From NCBI GenBank assembly GCA_964036155.1, contig OZ038422.1, positions 13,353,201 to 13,417,200 on the forward strand: a stretch of 64,000 nt of DNA. The letters run 5' to 3'. Made by a program: the position numbers and the translations under genes. The notes under the pieces are model-generated. The model was given only the letters and a program-made list of their open reading frames with translations, was not told the origin of the DNA and did not search any database. Position 1 is the stretch's first letter. Every line of letters starts with the position of its first letter. The DNA is from Diploscapter coronatus. Its lineage: Eukaryota; Nematoda; Chromadorea; Rhabditida; Rhabditidae. Shown here piece after piece: positions 23,057 through 35,100 of the stretch.

Positions 23057-25453
23057 TCAAGATTTGAACAAGTCTTTGTATTGCTTCCTCATTTCATTCT
23101 TTTGCACCTTCGTGAGCGTGTTTCTCGGCAGTTCCTTCACGAAGATCAGCTTTCGGGGCACCTGAAATTTAAATGCTCTTCCTTTTCCAGTTGTTCTACT
23201 GAACCTTGTATCCCGCGAGTTTCGCCTTCAAATCAGTGACGATCCTCTTTTCCAGTTCCGTTTTATCGCCGTCTTTATCGTAGAGCACGATCACGCCCAC
23301 GACTGCTTCGCCGAAATCCGAGTGGGGTACACCTGAATTTCATCCAGCCTCTTTAGCCATCAGTACGATATTTTGATACCGATCACTGCGCTCTCTTCGA
23401 TTTCGTCGAATTGATCCAATTGGTCTTCTACCTCTTTTGGATAGACGTTCAGCCCGCCCGTGATGATGACGTCCTTGCTTCTGCCGAGCAGCACGAGATT
23501 TCCTGAAAATGATCGTATTTTTAAAATTTCGCTGGCTCAATGGTTTAAGATTTTTACCGTTTTTATCCCACTGCCCCATATCGCCCGTGATGAAATATCC
23601 GTCTTGTGTGAAGTCCTTCGCCGTTTTCTCTGGGTTCTTCCAATAGCCCTTGAACAGCGAAGGCGACTTCACCTCGATGCTACCCGTGTCGGTGATTCTG
23701 ACCTGAAACTTCAAGATTCCAAATTTTCACGAAATATTTTCTCACATCAACTCCTTTCAGAGGCTTTCCTTGAACACTTGGAGCGCGTTTCGAGACGTTG
23801 TACGAGTTGGAGGTGACGACCTGGGCTGGAATTTCACGTATTGTCGGCTACAAACCATAGAAAGCGAGCTATAACATTGGTGCACGAGAGGGAGAGAAAT
23901 GTGCAAATGCTCACTTTTGTCGTGTCTTTTCCTAATGATTTTTCGTCAGAAGGATGGGAATGTGATAGCGAAAATTTTTTTTTTTTAAAAATGAAACAAG
24001 AAAACGAAGAAAATCGATGGCAACCGCGTTTGAATGAACAGACGAGAAATCGCGTATTCGTGGGCCTCTTGTATTTTTTACTCACCTTTTCTGGAAAATA
24101 GCAAGGGAAAGAGAAAAAAAAGGGAGATAAAAAAGTACAAGAGATCCACTCGTACACCTTTCTCTCTCCTGCTGTACCAATGTTACTTCGCTTCCGATGG
24201 GTTGAAATCAACAACTTTGTGATTTTGACCCAGTTTGCCTAACCTTCCGTCATTCCGTATCTTTCCAGAATCGTGTGGCCGCTCTTCTTCTGGAAGTCCT
24301 TCCATACCTCATCCGGCAGTGGGGCCGACGCGCAAATAAACACTCGGAACTTTTTGCACAAGTCTGGCGACAGTTTCGAGCTCCCACACAGTCGGCTGAA
24401 AAACGCAGATTTTGTGGCGGATCCCGATGATCCCAAACCTGTAATACGTTGGAACGCCCATCATGACTGTCGATTCGGGAATGTGCTTGATAACATCACT
24501 AACGTCGAACTTTGGCCTCCAGAGCAGGGTCGAGTGCGAGAAGATGGTGCAGTTGAACGCGACGAAGAGCCCGTGGATGTGGAAGAAGGGAAGACAGTGA
24601 AGTTGGCTGAAATTCGGCAAACTTTCACAGCATTCGATGCTTTCGGGATTACACATCGTTCTTCGAGAACTGCCAGCAGTCAATTAGCGCTTCGGCATTC
24701 GACGACAGCCCTCCGTGAGTCAGCATGGCTCCTTTCGGAAGTCCTGAAATATGTCAGTCTCATCACCCTTTTCCCCACTCTTCTTACCAGTCGTCCCCGA
24801 GGTGTAACAGATAACGCCGACGTCGTCCGACTCCAAATTCTCGACGTCCAAGTTCGGGCTCAGCTTCGACGTCGAGGCGCTCAGATCCGATTCCTTCAGG
24901 ACGTGTTGCACCTTTCCGACGAACTCCTTATCAGCAGACTCGTTGCACGTCACAAAGAGGCTTGGGCCGGCGTCCTGGAAGGGAAGATGTTATGATAAAA
25001 TAATGATGAAGTCTCTTCAGACCTTGACGAAATGCTCGGTTTCTTGCTTGGTGTAGGCTGGATTCAGAGGGACGTAGATGGCGCCCAGGCGCAAGCAAGC
25101 GACGTACAGCGCGATGGCGTCCACATTCTTCGCGACTCTTGCGAGAATTCGGTCACCTTTCTGGATTTTTAAGACTTTTTCAGGTTTTCATTATTTTTCT
25201 TACGGAGATTTTGTAGTGTTGATGGAGTGAAGCCACATATTGTCCGGCGCGCTTCAGAAAGTCCCCGTACGTGATCCTCTTACCGTCATCGATGATGAAC
25301 ACCTAAATTACGAAACTTCTTTGGTTTTGCTCCAATTCTTAGTACCTTATTTGGATCTTCATGCATTCGGGCCCGAACAGTCAGGTTGTTTTCCCTACTG
25401 GCGATTTTGCGGATACCAAATGTCCAAACCGAGTTTCTCGAGAGAAGCTTCAT
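23057..25453 (-). CDS. Malonyl-CoA synthetase (MatB/ACSF3-type acyl-CoA synthetase), probably mitochondrial
   Basis: AMP-forming ligase expected to make malonyl-CoA from malonate, ATP and CoA. Exons on the minus strand start at 25453-25346 and 25302-25204 and end with the stop at 23057-23059. An N-terminal basic, Ser/Arg-rich segment (MKLLSRNSVWTFGIRKIASR) looks like a mitochondrial targeting peptide. Seen in order: YTSGTTGLPKGAMLTHGG (P-loop across an intron), LPFFHIHGLF, MMGVPTYYSRL, ASAPLP, ILERYGMTE, FKGYWKNPEKTA, FITGDMG, GRSKDVIITGGLNVYPKE and PRNTLTKVQKNE (catalytic Lys of the C-terminal lobe). The usual Met-Gly before that Lys-Val is Leu-Thr here. The pattern fits MatB more than other acyl-CoA synthetases. 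A 400-bp intron at about 23836-24239 splits the protein after ERYGMTE. Confidence 0.85.
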
Positions 25454-26849
25454 TTTCTAAAATTTTAGAAAAAATAGACCTGCCACTTTTTATAAAGTTG
25501 GATTTTTGCGAATAATTTCGAATGGATACGAAGTGTTTTGGTCATCTTGTAGCCAGGCGGCCAAGCGTGTGGAAAACATCAAATATCGATTTTTTTTTGC
25601 AAAAAAAAGGTGTCGCTGCCGAAAAGTCTCCATTGACAAGCGCCGACCAAAGAATTGATAAGATTTTCACGAAATTCGATAAAGGTTAAATTTTGCTAAA
25701 ATTCTTTAAAAATGTCCTCTTTCATTTTTCGTCGATTTTGCCACTTTTCACCGCTGAAATTATCAAGACAACGCGTTCGTTTTTTTTTTCTTTTTTACTT
25801 ATGCCAAGTGTCATAAATCCTTCTCTTCCTTGATTCTTTATCACCACTTGATCTAATTACCCGATCCCCAATCACATAATCTACCTAACTTTATTCCCTT
25901 TCAAACCTATAAAATGGTAAACTACTTGTATTTTTACCCGGAACTATCCAAATTTGCCCAATTTCGGTCCCAAAGTTAAATTTCAAACTTTATCCAAGTT
26001 TTAGACCAAAATTCGATAGCAAAATGTAGATTTTTCTGAAAATTCGGTTGAAAAATGGTGGAGAAATTTTGAAAACCCATTCGATTTGACGACACTTGGT
26101 TGCATTGGTGCGGTTTTCTCCGCGTTTTCCCGTACTTCAGCTGATCGTTGTGACTGACAACTTTCCCCAAAGCCGCCTGTCCCAATTTTGGGCAATTATC
26201 CCCCAGAAACTTCCCAAATGTTCCCTAATTTTTTTCATTTCTTTCGAAAATCTCGAAATCGACGACCGGCATATCGAATGCCGAGAAAACTCGCCTGGAT
26301 TTGACCGATATTGACCACTTTTCTTCGAATTTCTCGTAGAAATTCAATTGATTTTCACTAATTGCTTTCGCTTTCACTTTTCAAAATTCTAACTTTCCAC
26401 GGTTTATTTTTGCAAGTTCCCTGTACAAAATCCAAATTTCAAGTTTTATTCTTGGGCCTTCTGAAAGTTTTCGGAAAATCATCGATTTTCCTCGATTATC
26501 GATCGATTTTTCCGGTTTTTCCTATTCAAGTCCGGCATTCAGGTGCTTGTTGGTAATTTGGGGCGATTTGACGCGTTTTGTACGGGTGATTTCTGGGATA
26601 GCAGTTCTAGCAAGGACCTCTGTTCCGCATTCGCGTTCCGGTTGATCCGGTTCTGTTCTGGTGCACATTTTTAGGTAATTTAAAAATTAACAGGATTCGG
26701 TATGGTTTCTCAAGATTCGGTAATTTTTTTTTATATAAAAATGCTATAATATTGTAAAAGCATAATTTGATCTATCCATATATTTTTTTTAATTTTAGTC
26801 ACCGTTTTTTCGCCGCTCTGCATTTTTTCCACAAAATTTCGGCCCGACG
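25454..26849. other. Divergent intergenic region
   Basis: About 1.4 kb between two divergently transcribed genes (synthetase on -, unknown protein on +). It is rich in TTTTC/GAAAA tracts. No exon chain, RNA gene or repeat could be supported. Confidence 0.4.
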
Positions 26850-28656
26850 ATGATGATCAAAAGCCTCGTTGCTCTCGCCACGGAGAAGATGCTGCTCAAA
26901 ACATCTGGGAAAACGTTTCTTAAAGGTTAGAAAATAAGAAAATAAAATAGCATTTGTGGAAAAAATTGTATAAATAAATAAAAGATAATTTCAAAAATTC
27001 CAGGAATAGACTTCATGTACGCAGCAGGTCTGGCCCCAGATCGCATCTCCGTGATGATGACCCAGTCCGGCAAGTACGTCCTCCAGTTCCACTCCAAGTG
27101 CGACATCCGGCCTTTCGCGGTATGTTTCAAAAATGGAAAAAGTATAGGTTTCGAAAAATCAACACTTCAAATGGAAAGCGAAAATTGATTTCCTTCGTTG
27201 TACGAAATTAAAATTAAAATTAATCGGAAAACATTGACTGCAGCAATTAAATTTCAAGAGGTTCACAGTAAGCATTAAAAATAAAGTAACAAATGACAAT
27301 AAATTTAATTTTAAAAATAGCAATTTTCAGGCGAACTACCCTTCATTTTCGCGAGTGCTGCGCGGCATCGTGCACGTGAGGGCGTGGCGTCTGAAGTCGA
27401 TCGAGTTCGTCAACGTCGCCTTCGACATCAGGGATCTGGAGAACATCGAGAGGGCTATCGATGTAAATTATTTGAATTAAAAACCACCTCTTGGAGAGTT
27501 AGATGAATTCCAAAGTCCTGTTATTTGAAAGGAAACAAACTAAGAGGCTTCAATATGAACAATGCTGCTAAAGGAGATAAACTCTAGATTTTTTAAAGAA
27601 AATAAATAAAATTTTAGAAACTCGGTGTTGAACTCGTTTTGCTCCGCAACTGCACATACCCGCACGTTCGACGTGGCGAGGAGGCGATTCGTTTCTTGAA
27701 CGCGCTCAACAGGAAAAAGAATGTATGGTTTTAAAAAAAATGGAACCAAATTTTTTTCAACCCTGGCAATTATTATTAAAAAATTCGATATGTTCTTCAA
27801 AAAAAGATTTTATTTGAATATTTGAATAAAAAGATAAAATAAATGATTAAAAATGAAAATATGTTGCAGGCAGTGGTGTGCGAATATGGCGACGCGCGTC
27901 TGAAGCATCTGATCTCGCGCCGCTACTGCACTGCCGCGGGCCGCACACGACGTAGCATCGAGGAACGCGTCGCCATGGGCGGGGCTCTCGTCGGCGAAGG
28001 GGGTATATATTTTTTTCATTCATAACTTCAAAATGGTTTGAAAATTCACTCAAATTGGAGAACAAATTTATAATCCTTCTACACTAAAAGTTGTAACATT
28101 TGTCTCCTAAAGCGGGATTTTTACTAGGATAATTTTATAGAATAAGAAAACGAATTCCTTGAAAATCACCAATCTCCAGGAAACGTGGACGTCGCCGAGT
28201 CTGCGGAGGACGGCGAAGGAGTGGCCGGAGCGGGTCAACAGCCGCCCCTTCCCCAGATGCCGCTTCAACAGCCACAACCTGCAGGAGTACAGCCCGGCGA
28301 AATGGACGTGAATGTTGGCGGACAGGCTAATCAGGTATTTGCAAATAAACTCCAAAATACTGCTTCTTGGCGACTTCAATCACTTTCTTCCCTAGTATTC
28401 ATTATTGCGCTTCAAAAATTGCCAACTTCCCAGCGAATCTTTTCTTCAAATAGCTCGATTGAAATTGATTCAAAATCATCTCTGCTTTATAATTAATTCG
28501 AGAATGTGAATTGAAACTTATTTCTGTTGGAGTTAGAACTTAACTCGAAACTAAAAACTCAAATTTCAGCCCCTCAATCTGAATCTGGTCTTGCCCGCGC
28601 CGAGTCACCTCCAGATGCCCCACAACAACAATCAACACGACCACCTCAACCAATAG
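26850..28656 (+). CDS. Unrecognised 267-aa protein with a Gln/Pro-rich tail
   Basis: Exons: 26850-26925, 27004-27119, 27331-27462, 27618-27722, 27870-28002, 28180-28334 and 28570-28656. All phases agree and the coding exons are clearly more GC-rich than the introns, so the gene looks real. The N-terminal 170 residues are ordered (MMIKSLVALATEKMLLKTSG, then HVRAWRLKSIEFVNVAFDIR, then LGVELVLLRNCTYPHVRRGE). The segment ISRRYCTAAGRTRRSIEERV is basic. The last 80 residues are low complexity, Gly/Pro/Gln/Asn-rich (PPLPQMPLQQPQP, then HNNNQHDHLNQ at the end). There is no signal peptide or membrane helix. The Leu-rich middle is loosely reminiscent of the region after an F-box, but I do not see an F-box. 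Function unknown. Confidence 0.65.
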
Positions 28657-29959
28657 CATCACGCTTAACCAACAACAACAATAATACAAAACAACGTGAT
28701 ATTCCAAAGCCCATTAGCCTTGAATGCCTAACTCGCGAGAAGTCGAGTAGCCGAGTGGTAAAATGTTTGCAACAAATCTCGTCATTTTACCCCAAACCAT
28801 TTTCTTACTAGATGCTAATTTATGATTTTTTTTTTTTGCAAAAGTTCAACTTTTGTAAAACACTACCTCTAAATTAAAAGGGGCTCCTCGCGACTAGGAC
28901 ATCAAGGAAAATGAGAATTATGGGTAGCACAAGCTATGCGATGATACAGCCAACAAATGTACATACTTTTACTTTTTATCTATACATTTGCTTTTAATCC
29001 CGAAGATAGCTAAAAATTTGAAAAAGATTGCCGATTTTTTAAAATTTGTAGCTATTTTTCCAATTTATACTATCACCGTTGCCTTTTTACCATCTTACAT
29101 ACTGTGTTTTTAAACTTCCTTCGAAAAGTTGACAGAATAAATTTTATCGTTTTAATTTCAAAAATTGTTGACTTTTCAAGGAAGTTTCCATCTTTGAGCT
29201 ACTTATCATTACAATTTTTTTTGCAAAAAATCGCGAAATCTCTTCAATTTTCTGGTATTTTTGCTGCTGAAATTTCGTTTTTAAAGCAGCCCTGTTTTAT
29301 ATTTATTTTTCGACTACCTTATTCCTGAACGTCTGCGGTCAAACTGTTAGGATGTCGAGTTTTCGAATTTTTGCAAAAATATTCGAATTTTCGAAAATTC
29401 TAACCCGACTCCTTTGTTGTTTATTCGTCGTGATTCTCTAGGTCTCGTGAACTTGACTTTTCTCTGCGTTCGGAGTTTGCAATTTTACCGACCTAAGCTC
29501 CACCCTCTATCGATTTTTTTTCCAAATAGTCGACAAAATTGTCTACTCTGATCGAGCTGGTTTGCTCATTAAAATTTTAAAATACCCAACTTGCGAGGCA
29601 ACTGAGAGTAAGATATTCACACTTTGATGACTAAAAATTGTTTATTCGTTTGAAAAAGTCCAGATTTTTTCCGTCTAAAATCCCTAAATTATTCGTTTTA
29701 TCTTGACTTTGATTGACTTGGCCCCATGAAATAAACTATTCTGGAAAATTTTTAATTTCTAACTTAGAATGGTTTAGTCCCATTAAAGTTGCTATTGAAA
29801 TGGAGGATTTTAAAAATGGCATATTGATGGAAAATAGTGGCTAGACAGTTGTTTTCCCCGTCTTGCGAATCAATATGTTCTATTTTCCAAGTTGCCAAAA
29901 TTTAAAGTGGTTAGATAGTCCAGTCGATAGGCTAGGTGGTTTTCATTTTTGGCAAAATC
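28657..29959. other. Intergenic between unknown gene and METTL9
   Basis: No gene could be supported. The region has local AT-rich palindromes such as TTTTCGAATTTT around 29360 and long T runs. No TATA box or repeat family was recognised. Confidence 0.4.
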
Positions 29960-31978
29960 ATGGCTTACTATCGACGCCGGCGCATTTCCGAGCTATTGCA
30001 AATGATTCAGGAGGCTGAAAGACGAAAACTCGAATACCAGGGAGATTCGAGGATCTACTACATGGATCGATCCGAGTGGTACAGAATTACGGTAGGGTTT
30101 TTCTTTCTAAAACTCAAGAAATTGGAAACAATAAGCAAAATAGAAACTTTTTTTTCCAATTGGGATCAAGATTCTCGGAATGGAAATACAATTTTTAAAT
30201 GAGAAACAATATAAATTCCCAACTTTCAGAATGAGTCCCAACTCACTCCACTCTTGATGTCGACTTTCAAAGCCTCTTTTCTGGATCAGGACACTCAGAA
30301 TTTTCTCGACTATTCTAACGACAGAGCTGACAGTTTTATGTTGCAAGTAGGATATTAAAACAGCGATATTTACTCAAATTACTCCATTGTAAATCACTCG
30401 CAAAAATGTTTTAAAATCACCATCTTTCAAAATTCCAATACACGACAATCCAAGTCTAATACTTCAAAACTGCACACCGTCTACGCGATTTGGCGAAATA
30501 GAGAAGGTATTGAAAACGTAATCTTTCTTTTCCCGGTTTTGCACAGTATTTCATCTTCCTTTATTTTCTTAAAGTATTAGTCTTGGATTGCCGTGGATAG
30601 AAATCCTAGTTTTAAAAATATATATTTAAAAAAAAAAATTTCTATTGTATACCGTTTAAAAAATAAAATTTGTCTCCGTTATGGTCAAAAAATCAAATTA
30701 CAGTACTTTCGCAACGTGATGACGGCGATTCTTTCCATTTTCCTGTCGAAAACATCCATAAATGGCTTCCTCGGGTTCGGCAACATGTTCCTATTCTCAG
30801 AGGGCCAAATTCGCGAACTCTTCAACCTACCCGTGGAGTGGACTCACAAGGGAAAGAGGGTGAGGAAAATATGCCAACCTTTTGGAATTACGATATCTTC
30901 TAAAATATCTCAGGTTCTGGATTTGGGCGCGGGCAACGGAATGATCACGAAAAACCTTGCCGAGATCTATGAACATATCTATGCGACTGAAATGTCAACG
31001 GTAATTGATATTTTTTAGCCTCTAAAAATTCCAATTTTCAGACTATGCAATATCGCCTGAAACTACAAGGCTTTACTCTCTTGGATGCTCAAAAATGGCC
31101 CTCCGAAAATATCAAATTCGACTTGATTTGTGCCCTGAATCTACTTGATAGGTAAATTATAATGACTTTAGATTTAAAAAAAAAAAAAGTGGGCGTGGTT
31201 TATTTTCTAAGCTTTCAACTTTTAACCCCTCGTATTGCATTAAAAGGGGTTTGATCGAAAAAGGGCGAAGGCTTAAAAACTAAACTTTGTAGTTTTCAGA
31301 CACTTCGACCCTAAGCTCCTGTTGAGTCAGATTCACTCGACCGCGTTGAAATCGAATTGCCCGGTTTTGATGGCCGTGGTTCTGCCCGTGAAACAATACG
31401 TCGAGTTCCATCCGACGAAATCAAGCAATAACCCGGGTAAACTTGATTTTCTTAGTTTCTAACCTGAAATTTGGAATATTTTCTAAAAACTATTCTACAA
31501 TTTTTGTTCTTTAATGTCAAAATGATGTGAAATTAAAAATTCTGAGAGACGTTCTCTAGATTCAATATTTTCAATCTTGAACAAAGGTATGCAAATTTGA
31601 AAGAGATTTAGTTTGAATTTTTGAAAATTTCTAATTCCAGACCAAAAAATCAACGTCTACGGTCGCACTTTCGAGCAGCATGCCAATACGCTGGTTCAGA
31701 ACGAATTCATCCCTGCCGGTTTTGAGCTGATTCGATGGACCAAATTACCGTATCTTTGCGAGGGCGATATGAAAGAGGTAAGAGCTAATGCGGTTTGACG
31801 TCCTCTGAAAATTTAACGCCTTTGATAATTTAATGTCATCTAAAAGAATTACTGTAATTGTGAATTTCAGAGTTTCTACCTTCTCTATGATGCCCTATTC
31901 CTATTGAAAGCGGTGCCCAAAAACGATGTTGTTTACGAAACGTCGGATGAAAATAAGGAAGTCCGAATTGAACTTTAA
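29960..31978 (+). CDS. METTL9 (DREV)-type protein-histidine methyltransferase
   Basis: SAM-dependent methyltransferase; in animals METTL9 makes 1-methylhistidine in His-x-His motifs of target proteins. Exons: 29960-30091, 30230-30346, 30704-30859, 30914-31000, 31042-31151, 31300-31436, 31641-31777 and 31871-31978, giving 327 aa, close to the family length of about 320. The SAM-binding motif I is VLDLGAGNGMITKNLAEIY; the acidic loop IYATEMS and LICALNLLDR follow; the C-terminal half has EQHANTLVQNEFIPAGFE and WTKLPYLCEGDM, both characteristic of this family. N-terminal 45 residues are basic and may include a weak signal or anchor. The stop lies 202 bp before the XPG start, and AATAAA is at 32079-32084, a spacing expected in a nematode operon. 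Confidence 0.85.
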
Positions 31979-32078
31979 AACTATCTCAGGATTTTCTAAT
32001 TTATTAAATTACATTTGTGGCTTACATACCCAATTTTTCTGCTGTGATAAGACCATGATTTTATATGATGACGGTTCT

Positions 32079-32173
32079 AATAAAGTTTAATTTCAAACAT
32101 TATGTTCTAGAAATTGCCGTGATTCTCGGAATGAATATTTTTATTTTTAGGATTGTTAAATTTTGATTTTCAG
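32079..32173 (+). promoter_or_regulatory. Candidate operon intercistronic region: poly(A) signal, U-rich element, trans-splice acceptor
   Basis: AATAAA at 32079-32084 is followed by a U-rich block ATTTTTATTTTTAGG around 32138 and then by TTTTGATTTTCAG ending at 32173, seven bases before the XPG ATG. The signal-to-acceptor distance of about 90 bp matches the usual layout of nematode operons, where the downstream gene receives a spliced leader. Confidence 0.55.
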
Positions 32174-32180
32174 ATTAAAA

Positions 32181-35100
32181 ATGGGAATCAAAGGACTTTG
32201 GCCCATTTTGGAGCCCTCGGGAAAGCCCATCAATTTGGAGACCTTGGAGGGAAAAACTTTGTCTGTTGGTGAGTAAAAAATTCAATTTTATTCTACTTTT
32301 CAAAACTAAAGCAATCTTTACAAATCAGCGAATCTTACCGTAATCTTGCAGATGTCTCCCTCTGGATTGGCCACGCGAAACTCGGACATTCATTCAACGT
32401 GCGGTGCGGCCATATCGCTCTCCTTCTAGGTAATGCATATTTTAATTTTCCGAAGTTAGTATATTTTTCTTCTCTATAAGATTTTTGGGGATAGTGAAAA
32501 TAGCATCGAATTTCAAACGTTTCCGAATTTTCCGAAGATTAAAGATTTTAGAGAGGATGTGCAAGTTGTTGTACTACAAAATTCGACCCATCTTCGTCTT
32601 CGATGGACCGGGAGTGCCACATTTCAAAAAGAGGGTTCAGGTGGATTTTTTGGATATCTGTTTATTAAAATTTCTCTAAAGATCATTTGAGAAAATACAG
32701 TAGGAAAAATTTGATTTGCAAAATTTACCCAAAATTCATGCTACTTTGTTCTTCTGGAAAAAATCACTAAAATTATAGTAACCTTTATTTTTCAGAAAGA
32801 GCGTCGCCTCAGACGCCATCTCGACGAATTGGCGTTAACTCAAAGAGGCAAGAAGCAACTTGAAACTCTTCTTTTGGGCGGCCAAACCCAGGAAGAACTC
32901 GAGGACGTCGCACGCCACATTATCGTGCCGAGGAGGGGTGTCAAGGCTGATCTTAATATTTTTGACTTACCGTAATATTTTTCGCTTCTAATTCAAAACG
33001 GCTCACATCCCAGAATTAATTTTGCTGACATCAAGAAATATTATGAAAATACTTATTTTCTAGAAGCTACTTATAAAGAACTATACTTGAAGAGGAGACA
33101 TATAGAGATTTGTTTAGTTAAAACCAAAACCATTTTTCAAGATTACGCCTTATTTTCAGATCAACGTCGGACTACATTCCTGAAGACCACGAAGATAATT
33201 CAGACGATGACGTCATCGATGTCACGGATGAGACGGAGGTCCAACGCATTGAGAGACTTGTGGACAAAAGGGAGAAGATCAGAGAGTCCAGACTTAGGCC
33301 TAATCAGGTTAACTATTGTTTTTTTACCTTAGAATTAAATTTGTCCCAGATCCCTCAAGACTCGAGCGAATTCAGTCAATTCCAGCTGAAAAGGATCGTT
33401 CAGAAGGGAGTTTTGAATGCAGAAATTGAAAGGGTAAGATTTTCTCAATTTGGGAGAAGATAGTTTGTAATTTTCAGAAAGTCAAGGACCTGACTGGACT
33501 TCAGAATATCTCCAGGAAGGTGGATGATGATATTGAGGTCAATTTTCAAAATGCTATTTTTAGAATTGTTAATATTGAAAAAAATTGCAGATTCTGGAAG
33601 GCGAGCAATCCTCATCTTCCGACCCTAAACGCCTCAAACTCACGTTGGACCTCTTCGCTCACAATTCTTCGGGAAATCAAGAAATCAAACCCGAAGTCGA
33701 AAACCCTGAATCTTCCACGGAAAAGCTCTCTTCCCAGGAGATTCTCAGCAAATTGGAAGAGGCAATTTTTCAATCTTATCCTTTTATTTTCTATTTTCTT
33801 CTTAATTTCAGGAGGATTCCAACTCGGAAAAAGGCGAATTTATCAGCAAAAGTTCCGTCGTTGAAATGATCGCATCGAAAAGAAAGTCTAGGGAAGCGGA
33901 GATTGTCACAGCTAGGGGTGAGATTGAAATTTCGAAGCTCTAAAAATATGGGTGGATGATTTTGAAAAAAAAATTGAAAAATCAAAATCTGTGCGATTTT
34001 GAGTATTACTCACAGTCGGGTGTTAGCAAAGCGAAACGATTCAATAACGAACAATATCGCAATATAAAAATAAATTTATTGATTAACACAGAAAAAGAAA
34101 ACACTCAGCGATTCCTGAGAAATCGAATTAAAGCATGAGAAAAGCGGTAAAGAAAATCTCAAAGAGAGCAAAAGAAGAAAAAGCTGCAATATATCTACGA
34201 AATACAGAAAAAGTGCGTGATCGCACAAAATCAAAGAAAAAAGTTCAGAAGATAATTGGAGCTCGTCGTCATTCGATGATGACGATCTAATTGACGTCGA
34301 CGACGAAGAAATGATGCGTCAGATTCAGGAGAAAATCGAGAAGGAGAGGTGGGCTTTGAAAGTGCTCATTGGTGATGCTATTAAAATTTTTTATTACTAT
34401 AAAATTGAGTCATTTATTCCAGACCGAACTTCGAGAAAAATCGCTTTGAAGGCGAAGATATTGAAGATGAAGAGGAATGGGACCCCATGAGGGTAGGATT
34501 AAAAAGAGTAAATGTTCAAACTCGATTTCTCCTCTTAAGAATTACCCTGAAGATCGGCCCTCGACTTCGAAAATGGGCATTGACAACTATGGAAACGATG
34601 AAGATTCCGAAGTTCTACAGAGAGACTCGAAAATCCAGAAGGAGCTGCAGGTAAATTTTCTAAAAATAAAAAAAACATTGAAATAAAAATATTCAAAGAT
34701 AAAAATGAAGATGAGAATATTGAGGAATTCCTTTCTGCCTGTGGTTTTCCGTGGGTCGAAGCTCCCGGTGAAGCTGAGGCACAATGCGTTGAACTAGAAC
34801 GGCTGGAATTGGTTCAGGTAAGAAATTAAAGATTTTATTTTAAAAAATGATGTATTTTTATAACTTCCCATTTAAAAACCAACGTCCTCTAAAGTTACGC
34901 CTTCATTTTCAGGGCGTTGTTTCTGATGACAGTGATGTGTTCGCGTTCGGCGCCAAGAGCATCTACCGTAACCTGTTTTCGAAGAAGAAAGATAGTCAGT
35001 ATTTCGAGACCAGGGCGATTCAGAGGAACTTGGGTAAAAATTCAAATTTCCTTTAAAAATTAATTTAAATATTCAAAAGTCCTAGAAAAAATTAGAAGAA

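Noticed and set aside
23836..24239. Several long frames on both strands between synthetase exons
   Set aside because: They lie within one intron whose ends join ERYGMTE to the next conserved block; their translations have no recognisable domain.
28734..28860. tRNA-like start (TAGCCGAGTGG resembles an A box)
   Set aside because: No B box, no anticodon stem and no matching 3' acceptor strand occur within 90 bp.
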